The notes beneath the pieces were generated by a model. The model was not told the origin of the DNA. It did no database searches and was given only the letters and a program-made list of their open reading frames with translations. From Paludibacteraceae bacterium (lineage in GTDB: Bacteria > Bacteroidota > Bacteroidia > Bacteroidales > Paludibacteraceae): a stretch of DNA of 64,000 nucleotides. Positions 8,960 to 17,570 of the stretch are shown here, in pieces. The translations under genes and the position numbers were made by a program. The stretch spans positions 26,706-90,705 of the forward strand of contig JAKSNK010000005.1 of assembly GCA_024399835.1 (NCBI GenBank). The letters run 5' to 3'. Each line of letters starts with the position of its first letter. The stretch's first letter is position 1.

Positions 8960-9800
8960 ATCGTTTCAGTTTGTTGAAGCGGATGGCTTCTTTATACAAA
9001 TCGTTTCTATACTCTTCCAAAAAACTTATTTGCCATTGGTTGCGCAATATCTCGTTGATTGTCTCTTGGGCATACTCCATCGGCATCAAGTCTCCGGGCA
9101 TGCGTTTGTCCGTCAGTTGCAAGATATATACCGAAGTGGAATCTTCCACCACTATCTGGCTTCGTTGGCTGATTTGTTTGCTGAAAACATCCGTTTCCAC
9201 CGGCAAATACAGCAATACCTGGTTGGTCGGACGCCATTCGTTGGGAAAATATTCATATCCCGAAGCGTACTGATAGGCATATTTCTCCACCTTTTCTATA
9301 TTGGCATCGTTCAGTTTGGTCAGCCAGTACTGCAGTTTGTTGATATTGGGTGCGCCTTGCGGAACGACCAACAGCACTCCTCTGATGATTCCCTCGCGCA
9401 AACGCAAACGCTCCTCGTTCTCTGCATATACGCGTTGTACCGTTGTGTCGGGCCAATGTTTGGGGCAATGGCGGGACACTAATTTCTGCTCATAAGCATG
9501 CACATATAGCGAGTGACGGTAGTCCTCTACCAGTCGTTCTATTTCCTCGTCGGCACGGTCACGCGCCTCGTCGTATTCCAGCAGGCGGATGCTCCATTGG
9601 CGGATGTATGCCTCTGCCATTTGTGCGCTGTCTTCGGGAGTAGTGGCGTTCTTGGTAACGGCATACAGTTCCTCTTCTGTCAGCATCTTGTCTTTTAGCG
9701 ACACTACCACGCCGTCCGTCTGCTGGCGGTCAAACCAGCGGCACGAAGTCAGACACAGTATGACTAACAATAATATGCTACCTGTTTTTTCGTATTTCAT
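8946..9800 (-). CDS. PPIase-associated lipoprotein
   Basis: 284-residue lipoprotein: signal MKYEKTGSILLLVILCLTSC with lipobox LTSC. The mature part is helical and charged (QMAEAYIRQWSIRLLEYDEARD, DEEIERLVEDYRHSLYVHAYEQ), like the SurA N-terminal chaperone fold. No convincing parvulin active-site segment is seen. Proteins of this kind are often annotated as peptidyl-prolyl isomerases next to surA in Bacteroidota. It overlaps ribD by 23 bp and surA by 14 bp, so all three are likely coupled. Probable role: an outer-membrane protein chaperone anchored by lipid. Confidence 0.75.
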   Translation of the reverse strand: MKYEKTGSILLLVILCLTSCRWFDRQQTDGVVVSLKDKMLTEEELYAVTKNATTPEDSAQMAEAYIRQWSIRLLEYDEARDRADEEIERLVEDYRHSLYVHAYEQKLVSRHCPKHWPDTTVQRVYAENEERLRLREGIIRGVLLVVPQGAPNINKLQYWLTKLNDANIEKVEKYAYQYASGYEYFPNEWRPTNQVLLYLPVETDVFSKQISQRSQIVVEDSTSVYILQLTDKRMPGDLMPMEYAQETINEILRNQWQISFLEEYRNDLYKEAIRFNKLKRYEKE

Positions 9801-10830
9801 ACATCAAATGATTGTCTATTGTTTGTGTGGGGCAGTTGGGTAACGGCAATTGCGGGGCTGGCACACCTTCTGCGTTCAAACTTACATCGCTCACCTCCAC
9901 ATGTATCTCGTCCCAAGTGCCGTCTGTTAATATGCTGTTCAACACGGTGGCTCCGCCCTCTACCAGTACGGAATGAATCCCCCGCGAAGCCAAGTCTGCC
10001 AATACATACTGCCAGTCGGTGTTTTCTCTATATACAATGGTCTCCGCTTCGTCCGAAAATATCCTGCTGTCCATCGGCACCCGTCCGCGCCTGTCCAGTA
10101 GTACACGAATGGGGTTTCTGCCTGTCCAACGGGTGGTAGTCAGTTTGGGATTGTCTTTTATAGCCGTACCCGAACCGACCAGTATTGCCATGTTCTCTGC
10201 ACGCATCTTGTGTACTATCTGTTTGGTCAATGGAGTGGAAATCACCAGCGGACCCCTCTGTAGCGCCTTTGGCGCGTCCTCTAACCCGTAGGCAGCTCTG
10301 CTGCCGTCCTCTCTATCCAAGTACCCGTCCTTCGTCTGTGCCCATTTCAGGATGATATACGGTCTCTTCTTCTCGTGCAGGCACAGGAAACGCCTGTTCA
10401 ACTCGCGGCATGCCTCTTCCATCACGCCTACTGTCACTTCCACCCCCGCTTCGCGCAACATCTTCACGCCGTTGCCTGCCACCAGCGGATTGGGATCCAA
10501 CATACCTACCACCACTTTGCCGATGCCTTTCTCTATTATCATTTTCGCGCAAGGCGGCGTTTTGCCGTAATGGCTGCATGGCTCCAAATTGACAAACAAT
10601 GTGCAATCCTTCAACCGATTCCCCGATTCACCATATCCCCGATTCACCATATCCCCAAGGCACTCCACCTCCGCATGCGGACCGCCGTACTGCCTGTGCC
10701 AACCCTCGCCTATTATCTTCCCGTCTGCATCTGCCAGCACCGCCCCTACCATCGGATTGGGTGCCACATAATACTCCCCAAGGCGCGCCAATTGCAAAGT
10801 TCTTTCGATATATCTTGCGTAATCCAACAT
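9778..10830 (-). CDS. ribD: Bifunctional riboflavin biosynthesis protein RibD
   Basis: 350 residues. The N-terminal deaminase has the zinc motifs GPHAEVEC and EPCSHYGKTPPCAK; the C-terminal reductase has LKWAQTKDGYLD and ILVGSGTAIKDNPKLT. It performs the second and third steps of riboflavin synthesis (deamination, then ribose reduction). Two repeat tracts are inserted in frame: a 16-bp duplication between the HAE and PCSH zinc motifs (10621-10652) and a palindromic repeat (10258-10312) between the first reductase strand and the ISTPLT segment, adding about 17-20 residues against the homologues I remember. It heads the minus-strand run, and is divergent from prmC with 41 bp between the starts. 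Confidence 0.94.
   Translation of the reverse strand: MLDYARYIERTLQLARLGEYYVAPNPMVGAVLADADGKIIGEGWHRQYGGPHAEVECLGDMVNRGYGESGNRLKDCTLFVNLEPCSHYGKTPPCAKMIIEKGIGKVVVGMLDPNPLVAGNGVKMLREAGVEVTVGVMEEACRELNRRFLCLHEKKRPYIILKWAQTKDGYLDREDGSRAAYGLEDAPKALQRGPLVISTPLTKQIVHKMRAENMAILVGSGTAIKDNPKLTTTRWTGRNPIRVLLDRRGRVPMDSRIFSDEAETIVYRENTDWQYVLADLASRGIHSVLVEGGATVLNSILTDGTWDEIHVEVSDVSLNAEGVPAPQLPLPNCPTQTIDNHLMYEIRKNR
10258..10312. repeat. Palindromic repeat inside ribD
   Basis: On the minus strand, two modules of the form GAGGAC + palindromic core + TAC(A/G)G. One core is GGCAGC AGA GCTGCC, the other GCGCC AAA GGCGC. Related modules lie at 36203-36251 and 36559-36595. It is read through in frame as GSRAAYGLEDAPKALQRG. 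Confidence 0.75.
10621..10652. repeat. 16-bp tandem repeat in ribD
   Basis: Two perfect copies of CCCCGATTCACCATAT with partial copies on both sides. Translated on the minus strand they give the GDMVNRGYGESGNR stretch between the deaminase zinc motifs. Confidence 0.8.
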
Positions 10831-10846
10831 TTTTTTGTAATTTTGC
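10816..10846 (+). promoter_or_regulatory. Sigma-ABfr promoter for prmC-recX
   Basis: TTG at 10816-10818, 20-bp spacer, TAATTTTG at 10839-10846. It overlaps the start of ribD on the other strand. The leader before the prmC ATG would be about 20 nt. Confidence 0.65.
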
Positions 10847-10871
10847 AGTCGATTTTAGTCCTTTGGTAGCT

Positions 10872-11801
10872 ATGGATGCGATGATTAACCAAATTATTTC
10901 CGACCTCAGTTCCGCCTATTCGCCTGACGAAGCAAGGGAGTTGGCGTACTGGATTCTTGAAGAATCCACCGGCTTGACACGGACTCAAATCATAACGGAC
11001 GGCAAAGTTACAAAAAAAATTCCAAATTACAAAGTAATTTTGCAAAGAATTTTGAAAAAAGAACCAATTCAGTATATTTTTGGGCATACCGTATGGAGAG
11101 GACTTGATTTGAAAGTCACTCCGGCAACCCTTATTCCCCGTCCCGAAACGGCTGAATTGGTAGATATTATTTCTTCCTCTTCGGCAGAGCATATTGCTTC
11201 CTTTATGGCAGGTGGTGTGACAAGGGGTTTTACCGACAGTCGACCGACAGTCGACCGACAGTCGACCGACAGTCGACCGACGGCGAACCGACGGCGGAAG
11301 CCATCGTTAAGCACCCGTGCATTAGACATCGGCACGGGGTCGGGGTGTATTGCCATAGCCCTCAAGCAGCAGCACCCCGAGTGGGAGGTATATGGCATGG
11401 ATATCAGCCGTGAGGCACTTGCCGTCGCACAGGAAAACGCACAACGCAATCATACTCAAATTAACTTCTTTCAAGGGGATATTTTTACCGATGAAATCAG
11501 GGATTTTGACATCATTGTCAGCAATCCTCCATACATCCTCGACAGCGAAAAAGCGAGCATGGAAGCCAATGTGTTGGATTACGAACCGCACACCGCACTC
11601 TTCGTGCCGGACAACGACCCTTTGCGCTTTTACCGGCAGATTGCCTCGCTCAAAAAAGCACCTTGTCTGTTCTTTGAGATAAACCGGCAAATGGGACAAC
11701 CACTCTGCACCATGTTGCACGAATTGGGATACACGGATATTAACCTGCAAAAAGACTCTTATGGAAACGACCGAATACTCTCTGCCCGAATTGATTGCTA
11801 A
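10872..11801 (+). CDS. prmC: Release-factor glutamine methyltransferase PrmC
   Basis: 309 residues. It methylates the GGQ glutamine of peptide-chain release factors using SAM. The N-terminal helical domain is followed by LIPRPETAELVD, SAM motif I ALDIGTGSGCIAIALK and the catalytic SNPPYI. I start it at the ATG at 10872 (MDAMINQII) because the open frame before it lies inside the divergent ribD gene. Between LIPRPET and motif I there is an extra stretch encoded by an 11-bp tandem array (11232-11297), reading roughly DSRPTVDRQSTDSRPTANRR, absent from family members I know. Core motifs look intact. It overlaps recX by 41 bp. Confidence 0.93.
   Translation: MDAMINQIISDLSSAYSPDEARELAYWILEESTGLTRTQIITDGKVTKKIPNYKVILQRILKKEPIQYIFGHTVWRGLDLKVTPATLIPRPETAELVDIISSSSAEHIASFMAGGVTRGFTDSRPTVDRQSTDSRPTANRRRKPSLSTRALDIGTGSGCIAIALKQQHPEWEVYGMDISREALAVAQENAQRNHTQINFFQGDIFTDEIRDFDIIVSNPPYILDSEKASMEANVLDYEPHTALFVPDNDPLRFYRQIASLKKAPCLFFEINRQMGQPLCTMLHELGYTDINLQKDSYGNDRILSARIDC
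11003..11033 (-). promoter_or_regulatory. Possible ribD promoter inside prmC
   Basis: On the minus strand: TTTG (11030-11033), 19-bp spacer, TAACTTTG (11003-11010). It would start transcription about 165 nt before ribD and run antisense to the prmC 5' end. Placement inside a gene lowers confidence. Confidence 0.45.
11232..11297. repeat. 11-bp tandem array inside prmC
   Basis: Six units in a row: four perfect copies of ACCGACAGTCG, then ACCGACGGCGA and ACCGACGGCGG. The array is 66 bp, so the frame is kept, and the peptide has an 11-residue period. Confidence 0.92.
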
Positions 11802-12198
11802 AGCAGAACACTATACCGCATCCGCCGAACATTGTATAATGGACATACAACTCAAACTGCGCCAATGGGAATGCACTTTTGCCGATGAACAGACGGTTAT
11901 TTCGCATTTAATCCAACGCGGTTTTATCGACGAGCAACGCTATGCTTCCGCCTTTGTTCACGACAAACTGCTATTCCACGGATGGGGGAAAATCAAAATG
12001 CAAGCCGCCTTGCGAGCCAAGCATATTGACGACTCGTACATCTCTGCCGCACTCGATAATATCGATGAAACGGACTATTTTGACACCTTGGGCAAGGTGG
12101 CTAAGAGCAAAAAGAATGCCTCGCGCGAACAACGGATACGATTCCTGCTGCAACGCGGTTTCTCGTACGACGACATCAGAAAGGGCGGGTTCTTTTGA
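11761..12198 (+). CDS. recX: Regulatory protein RecX
   Basis: 145 residues, mostly helical, with the RecX repeat pattern (ISHLIQRGFIDEQRYASAFVHDKLLFHGWGK, and the ending RIRFLLQRGFSYDDIRKGG). RecX proteins bind RecA filaments and limit RecA activity in the cytosol. The start lies inside the last 41 bases of prmC, suggesting translational coupling. recA is not in the window. It is followed by a separate sigma-ABfr promoter. Confidence 0.85.
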   Translation: METTEYSLPELIAKAEHYTASAEHCIMDIQLKLRQWECTFADEQTVISHLIQRGFIDEQRYASAFVHDKLLFHGWGKIKMQAALRAKHIDDSYISAALDNIDETDYFDTLGKVAKSKKNASREQRIRFLLQRGFSYDDIRKGGFF

Positions 12199-12246
12199 CT
12201 AAATGACAATTTCTTTTGACAATTTGACAAATTCTTGCGCATGCGC

Positions 12247-12277
12247 TTGCGTATGTAAAAAAGAATGTGTACCTTTG
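12247..12277 (+). promoter_or_regulatory. Sigma-ABfr promoter for the surface gene at 12328
   Basis: TTG 12247-12249, 20-bp spacer, TACCTTTG 12270-12277. The leader to the ATG at 12328 is about 45 nt. The 5' part reads CTTGCGTATGT, shared with other promoters in the window. Confidence 0.85.
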
Positions 12278-12327
12278 TACGCTTTTTTGAGAATTTACAG
12301 AAGAATATTTAGAGAATAGTTTAAGGT

Positions 12328-13980
12328 ATGAAAAAGATTGTATTGTTTTTTGCACTTGCAGTATTGACATTAGCGGCACAGGCACAATTGCCGTACGACA
12401 CCCAATTTACCCAAAATCATTTTAACGACCCGCAGACGGTTATTTCCAAATCGGAAAACAGCCAATGGAGCGGAACCGGTCGTATTCAGTTAGGTCCGGC
12501 ATCTATTATTGAATCTATTATCGGGTCTATTCTTCCTCCTGAGGAAAACGAGGTAGTCATTGCACTTCCTGCAATGGGATTGCCGGATAAGATTTATTTC
12601 AATCGTGCCAATGCAGGAACCGGCACTATGAGTATTCTTGAGAGCACGGACCACAGCAATTGGACAGGTGTATGGAGCAAAGAGGTAGAAGGTTCAATCG
12701 GAATTGCAAAAACCCCAGACTCTGCTCAACTGAAAAGCAGCACACGCTATATCAAACTGCACTTCAACGGAACCAAGACTTGCTCATTTGGTGATTTCTC
12801 CGTTTCCGAACTCAAGTCACTCAGCGTAGGGTCGGACGAGATTTATTTCACCGATGCCATGGTGGATGACGCGTTCCAGATTAAGACAGTCAATGTTACT
12901 TGGACCAATATAATTGCGGCAGTTTCCTCTTCCGATTCACATTTTACCGTTTCTGCCAATTCTGTTGGCGGGAAGAACAAAGAGAACCAAACAACCTCGC
13001 TTGCCATTACTTACAGCCATAACGAGGCAGGTGAGCATAACGGACAAATCATCATCGAGGGCGAAGGTTGCAAAGCCGTGATTGCCGTTCACGGTAAGAC
13101 TTCCAAATTCAACCAAACACTTGCTTGGGAAGAGTCGTTGGGCGAATATCCTACAGGCGCGAACATCACGCTGCACGCTTTCAGTAGTCAGGGATTGCCC
13201 GTACAATATGTATCGTCCGACTCGTCGATTGCCTATGTGGACGAATATGCCCATGTAGTTCCCGTTTGTGCAGGCACGATAACGATTACCGCTACTCAGC
13301 CCGGTAACTACAAATACAATGCCGCCGAACCTATTTCCAAGCAGATGACTTTCCTGCGCATGAATCCCACTATCGCCGTTTCGGCTGCAGGACTGATATA
13401 TGGACAAAAAGTCAAAGAATCTGTTCTGACAGAGACCAACGGACTTGTGCCGGGTACGCTGACATGGATAGATTTAGACCCCGAAGCTACCTTGAATGCG
13501 GGTTCATATACGGCACAAGTGCTCTTTACGCCGAATGACAACTGCATGTATAATACCATCACACGCAATGTACTGCTCGTTATTGACAAGGCAGACCAGG
13601 TTATCTCTTGGGAGCAACCTGTTACCGAACTCAACGAGGGCGAATACACCTCTCTGAACGCTTTTGCTTCCAGCGAACTGCCTCTGTCCTATGCCATGAC
13701 CAACTGCATTGTGGATATTGACGGCAATACCCTTTCGGCATTGGAAGAGGGCGAGACTACCATTATTGCTTTCCAACCGGGAAATGAGAACTACAACCCG
13801 TCGGCTGTGGCTATGCAGACATTTACCGTTCATGCCTCCGTGGCACCTGTTACCACACGCACGAAGACGGTAACTTTGGACGAGTTGGAACAAAAAGGTA
13901 TGAAATATATCCACCACGGCGTGATGTATTATAATTACCAAGGTACTACCTACGATGCTAACGGAAAAATCATTCATTAA
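12328..13980 (+). CDS. Secreted Ig-like surface protein with a YDxxG tail
   Basis: 550 residues. Signal peptide MKKIVLFFALAVLTLAAQA, with Gln as likely mature residue 1. The first ~150 residues resemble a discoidin-like beta domain (KIYFNRANAGTGTMSILEST, STRYIKLHFNG). Ig-like repeats of the MBG/Big_2 type follow, marked by TLAWEESLGEYPTGANITL and VISWEQPVTELNEGEYTSL. It ends GVMYYNYQGTTYDANGKIIH, a tail similar to two other surface proteins here. It is the first gene of a plus-strand envelope group. Export is clear; the tail's role in surface attachment is inferred. Confidence 0.75.
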   Translation: MKKIVLFFALAVLTLAAQAQLPYDTQFTQNHFNDPQTVISKSENSQWSGTGRIQLGPASIIESIIGSILPPEENEVVIALPAMGLPDKIYFNRANAGTGTMSILESTDHSNWTGVWSKEVEGSIGIAKTPDSAQLKSSTRYIKLHFNGTKTCSFGDFSVSELKSLSVGSDEIYFTDAMVDDAFQIKTVNVTWTNIIAAVSSSDSHFTVSANSVGGKNKENQTTSLAITYSHNEAGEHNGQIIIEGEGCKAVIAVHGKTSKFNQTLAWEESLGEYPTGANITLHAFSSQGLPVQYVSSDSSIAYVDEYAHVVPVCAGTITITATQPGNYKYNAAEPISKQMTFLRMNPTIAVSAAGLIYGQKVKESVLTETNGLVPGTLTWIDLDPEATLNAGSYTAQVLFTPNDNCMYNTITRNVLLVIDKADQVISWEQPVTELNEGEYTSLNAFASSELPLSYAMTNCIVDIDGNTLSALEEGETTIIAFQPGNENYNPSAVAMQTFTVHASVAPVTTRTKTVTLDELEQKGMKYIHHGVMYYNYQGTTYDANGKIIH

Positions 13981-14020
13981 TCATTTAACATACTAAAAAC
14001 AACCACTAACAACAATTTTT

Positions 14021-14065
14021 ATGACCCGTAGCCCTTTTCGGGTAATAAAAGGGAGAAACAAATGA
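14021..14065 (+). CDS. Possible 14-residue leader peptide
   Basis: ATG at 14021 opens MTRSPFRVIKGRNK; its TGA overlaps the ATG of the next gene (ATGA at 14062). The DNA contains a small GACCCG/CGGGT hairpin. It could couple translation of the downstream gene. No conservation evidence is available, so it may be chance. Confidence 0.25.
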   Translation: MTRSPFRVIKGRNK

Positions 14066-15855
14066 ATAAAAAACTTTTTACTTTCTTCGTAGCCCTATGC
14101 TGCTCCATGATGATGGTTGCGCAGGACTATCTCTGCTTTACGGCAGTATCAGCTAAATCGGCTGTATCGCTCCAATACGAGTTGGACGATTGGACATTAC
14201 CCACCGTTGAGTATTCGTTGGATGCTCAGGCATGGAAACCGTTTATCATCGGAGAAGACACCATTCACTTGGATGCTATGGGCGACAAAGTGTATTTCCG
14301 TGGCACCACAGGTCGTTGGTCATTCGGTACCGACCGCTATGTACACTTCACCATGTTAGGAACGATTGCCGCTTCAGGCAACATCATGTCATTGATTGAT
14401 CCTACCTGCCAATTGGTTTCCATTCCTACTCTCAGCTGCTTCAACAGCTTGTTTATCGACTGCACCGCTTTGGTATCTGCTCCTGAGATGCCTGCAGTTG
14501 ACCTGTTGGAATACTGCTATCAGAACATGTACAAGGGTTGCACCAAATTGACTGAAACACCCTATCTGCCTGCTTCCAAATTAGTGGAATACTGCTACGC
14601 AGGTATGTTCGAAGGTTGCTCCGCACTCAACCACATGAATGTTAATTTCGAGCGTTGGAGCCCTGCTAACGCTACACTCAACTGGGCTAAAGATGTTGCC
14701 CCGACCGGTATTTTCGACTGCCCCAATACTTTGGATTCTACCAAGATTGACGAGAGCCATATTCCTTTCGGCTGGATTCGTCAAAACTTCCCCGGCACTC
14801 CCGGTTTGTTCTATCGCTATGAAGCCAATGGCAAAGTGGTTGAGGTTCCCGTTGACAGCATCCAATACATTCACTTCGAGAAATCCGAGAGTGAAGAGGC
14901 ATACCAAATGTCTATCCTCACCAACGACGGTGCTATCGTACGCACTTACATCAACGATATCGACTCCCTGTCTATTATCGGTTATGTAAACGATGCAGAC
15001 AACACCGAGGCATTGAACCAAAACGATATCATGTTCCTCAACGATGCAGACAAATATCCTCTCAATGTTGAAGACTTCAAGAACGGTCTGCCCGTTCTCG
15101 GTTTGGAAGGTCAAAACCTGATTGTCAACGGCAAAACTTATCCGTTCGATCCTTCTGTAAAAGCAAGCATTACATTCGACACCAAGCGTGTATTCGCTTC
15201 CAGTTCTGTAGATGTATGCAGATACCAGTTCCCCTATATTTGGGTAGAAGCCGACAGAACGGCATTTGATGTACCTGCTACCAAAGAGTTCACCTTCAAA
15301 GGCGCAATGGGTCGTGACAGCATTCACGCTCTGACCGTTACGATGTTTGAGCCGGACTTGTTCACCACCACCCGCGACACGGTGGTATGCTTGAACGAAC
15401 TGCAACGCGGCTTCGTATGGGCAGAAGCAGGTCACACCTTCACCATCAACGAGACCACTTGGGAGAAACCTCTCCGTTTCGTGGACCGTTGCATGGATAG
15501 CGTTATCACCTACAATGTAGCACTCCGTCAAAACGCTGCCGAGGTTATTCAACTCTTCCCCGATGTAATCGCTATTGACAATCCTGCCAACGAGTTCTCT
15601 TCCTACCAATGGTACAAGAACGGCGTGGCTATCTCGGGCGCTACCGGTCAATACTACCAAGACCCCAACGGACTGAACGGCATCTATTATGTCGTTACCA
15701 ACGGCGGTACCACTCTGGACGCTTGCAGTTGCAACGGTTACTTTGATGCAGCCCCCAATAACGGCAATAATGTTGCTAAACGGCTCGTCAACGAGCACCT
15801 CGTTATTATCATGCCCGACGGCGCTATGTATGATGCAGAAGGCAACCGTCTATAA
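14062..15855 (+). CDS. Leucine-rich-like surface protein with a YDxxG tail
   Basis: 597 residues with a signal peptide likely cut at MVA/Q (Gln1). From about 125 to 200 it has irregular LRR (BspA-like) repeats: FNSLFIDCTALVSAPEMPA, YCYQNMYKGCTKLTETPYLP, YCYAGMFEGCSALNHM. The middle has the VDSIQYIHFEKS motif seen in many Bacteroidales surface proteins, then Ig-like strands. It ends VIIMPDGAMYDAEGNRL. GGGAG sits 7 bases before the start. It lies 81 bp after the preceding surface gene with no promoter match between them, so they may share a transcript. Binding partner unknown. Confidence 0.75.
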   Translation: MNKKLFTFFVALCCSMMMVAQDYLCFTAVSAKSAVSLQYELDDWTLPTVEYSLDAQAWKPFIIGEDTIHLDAMGDKVYFRGTTGRWSFGTDRYVHFTMLGTIAASGNIMSLIDPTCQLVSIPTLSCFNSLFIDCTALVSAPEMPAVDLLEYCYQNMYKGCTKLTETPYLPASKLVEYCYAGMFEGCSALNHMNVNFERWSPANATLNWAKDVAPTGIFDCPNTLDSTKIDESHIPFGWIRQNFPGTPGLFYRYEANGKVVEVPVDSIQYIHFEKSESEEAYQMSILTNDGAIVRTYINDIDSLSIIGYVNDADNTEALNQNDIMFLNDADKYPLNVEDFKNGLPVLGLEGQNLIVNGKTYPFDPSVKASITFDTKRVFASSSVDVCRYQFPYIWVEADRTAFDVPATKEFTFKGAMGRDSIHALTVTMFEPDLFTTTRDTVVCLNELQRGFVWAEAGHTFTINETTWEKPLRFVDRCMDSVITYNVALRQNAAEVIQLFPDVIAIDNPANEFSSYQWYKNGVAISGATGQYYQDPNGLNGIYYVVTNGGTTLDACSCNGYFDAAPNNGNNVAKRLVNEHLVIIMPDGAMYDAEGNRL

Positions 15856-15893
15856 TCGTCAATGTTACACCTTAATATATTTATAGGAGATTT

Positions 15894-17519
15894 ATGAATA
15901 TGAAAAAATATCTGTTTATGTGTGCTTTGGCGACGATGACCCTCGCTATCAATGCACAAGAAGCCAATGAAGTTGCTGTAGCAGAACCTGTTGAATCTTC
16001 GAATGCTATAGCCGAACCTGTCAATCCACTGGATACTATCTATGTGGAACCCATCGAGGGAGCAAGTCACTTCCTGCTGAACTTCGGTGGCGGTATGAAC
16101 ACCCTGCTCTACGCTCCCGGCGATGCTAAATGGTTGCCCGGTGCAGGAGCACAGTTCCAATTGATGTACCAATACATGTTTAACGAGAACTGGGGACTCG
16201 GTTTCGGTGTCGGATTCTCCTCAATGCGTGCCCGCGCCATATTGGACGACATGTCATATAGCGAGGCAGCCACCAACGACAATGCCATGCCCAACTATAA
16301 GAACTATACCGCAATCGTTTCGCGCAAGGGTGTCAAAGAGATCCAAGACATGATTTCTATTGATGTGCCTGTTCAATTCTTCTACCGCAAGCCGGTGAAC
16401 GATTTCTGGGCATTCAATATGGGTTTAGGCGTAACCGTTAATTTCCCGATGTGGAGCCAATGGCAAGTTAAGAACGGTCAATACGAGTTGGACGGTATCT
16501 ACGGAGAGAATATCCCCGTTATTGCCGGTTCGCTCAATCCCGATTACGGACACAGATTGTACGACTACGATGCCAATGGCGAGAAGGGTGCATTCGAGCA
16601 CATGGAGAAAGTGAATGTAGGTGTTCAGTTAGACCTGGGCGCTACCTATCGTATCGCTCGTATGACCGACTTCTACTTCGGCGTATATGGCGCATATCAG
16701 TTCTTCGGTTCAGTTGCCAAGAGCGAAGTAGCCGCTTTCAATGCCAATGCCAAGATGGGTGAAGATCCTCACTATATCGGCATTCTGAATAGCAATATGG
16801 TAACCAAAGCCGAGAAGGGTAGCATTATGGAACACGCCTGCGTACATCCTTTGGAAGTAGGTTTGAAACTCGGTTTCCGTTTTGCATGCCGCGACCACAA
16901 GGCAGAGATGGCTGCCAAGATGGCTAAATTCGCCGAGAACCAAGAGGCAGACCGTATCGCCCGCGAGAAAGCCGATGCAGAGCGCATTGCCCGCGAGAAA
17001 GCAGAAGCAGAGCGTCTGGCACGCGAGAAAGCAGAAGCAGAGCGTTTGGCTCGTGAAGCAGCCGAAGCAGAGCGTTTGGCTCGTGAGGCAGCAGAACGCG
17101 AGCGCCTGGCTCGTGAAGAGGCAGACCGTCTCGCTCGCGAGAAAGCAGAAGCAGAAGCACAAGCCAAACAAATCTCGATTGTACTGCAAGGCGTTCACTT
17201 CGAGCACAGCAGTATAGAGCCCATCTTCAATAAAGATGCAGACGAGGCATTGACCAACCTGCGTACCTATCTGGAGCAACACCCCGAGAAACAACTTGTA
17301 TTGACCGGTCACACCGACAATACGGGTAGTGCAGCCAGCAATATGGTTTGGGGTCAAAAGCGTGCAGAAGCATACCAAAACGCCCTCTTGAAACTCGGTT
17401 TCAATCCCGACCAAATCATTACGGAGAGCAAAGGTCAAACCGAACCTATTGCAACCAACTCCACCGAAGCAGGTCGCGCTAAAAACCGCCGTGTAGAAAT
17501 GAAGATGGTAAATAAATAA
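15894..17519 (+). CDS. OmpA-family protein with barrel, coil and peptidoglycan-binding domain
   Basis: 541 residues. Signal peptide likely cut at INA/Q. Residues about 45-330 form an outer-membrane beta-barrel-like region (YMFNENWGLGFGVGFSSM, FYFGVYGAYQFFGSV). Residues about 342-425 are a charged coiled coil with 10-residue repeats (EAERLAREKA), TolA-like. The C-terminal OmpA domain has LTGHTDNTG and the Arg in AKNRRVEMK, the residues that hold diaminopimelate of peptidoglycan. It probably ties the outer membrane to the cell wall. AGGAG lies 7 bases before the ATG at 15894; the ATG at 15900 is another option. A strong terminator follows. Confidence 0.88.
   Translation: MNMKKYLFMCALATMTLAINAQEANEVAVAEPVESSNAIAEPVNPLDTIYVEPIEGASHFLLNFGGGMNTLLYAPGDAKWLPGAGAQFQLMYQYMFNENWGLGFGVGFSSMRARAILDDMSYSEAATNDNAMPNYKNYTAIVSRKGVKEIQDMISIDVPVQFFYRKPVNDFWAFNMGLGVTVNFPMWSQWQVKNGQYELDGIYGENIPVIAGSLNPDYGHRLYDYDANGEKGAFEHMEKVNVGVQLDLGATYRIARMTDFYFGVYGAYQFFGSVAKSEVAAFNANAKMGEDPHYIGILNSNMVTKAEKGSIMEHACVHPLEVGLKLGFRFACRDHKAEMAAKMAKFAENQEADRIAREKADAERIAREKAEAERLAREKAEAERLAREAAEAERLAREAAERERLAREEADRLAREKAEAEAQAKQISIVLQGVHFEHSSIEPIFNKDADEALTNLRTYLEQHPEKQLVLTGHTDNTGSAASNMVWGQKRAEAYQNALLKLGFNPDQIITESKGQTEPIATNSTEAGRAKNRRVEMKMVNK
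16960..17160. repeat. Repeats coding for the OmpA-protein coiled coil
   Basis: Approximate 30-bp units (GCAGAAGCAGAGCGT plus a CGCGAGAAA or CGTGAAGCA half) in tandem. They give the EAERLARE(K/A)A repeats. Copy number could vary between strains. Confidence 0.75.
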
Positions 17520-17539
17520 TCCATCTCACATACATAAAT

Positions 17540-17569
17540 AAAAGGTCGCCCAAAATCGGGCGACCTTTT
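17540..17569 (+). terminator. Intrinsic terminator after the OmpA-family gene
   Basis: 12-bp perfect stem AAAAGGTCGCCC / GGGCGACCTTTT with loop aaaatc, ending in a T run. It lies 21 bp after the stop codon. Confidence 0.93.
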
Positions 17570-17570
17570 A

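Noticed and set aside
14581-15798. 405-codon open frame opposite the LRR-like surface gene
   Set aside because: No motif; the plus-strand gene has a signal peptide and repeats.
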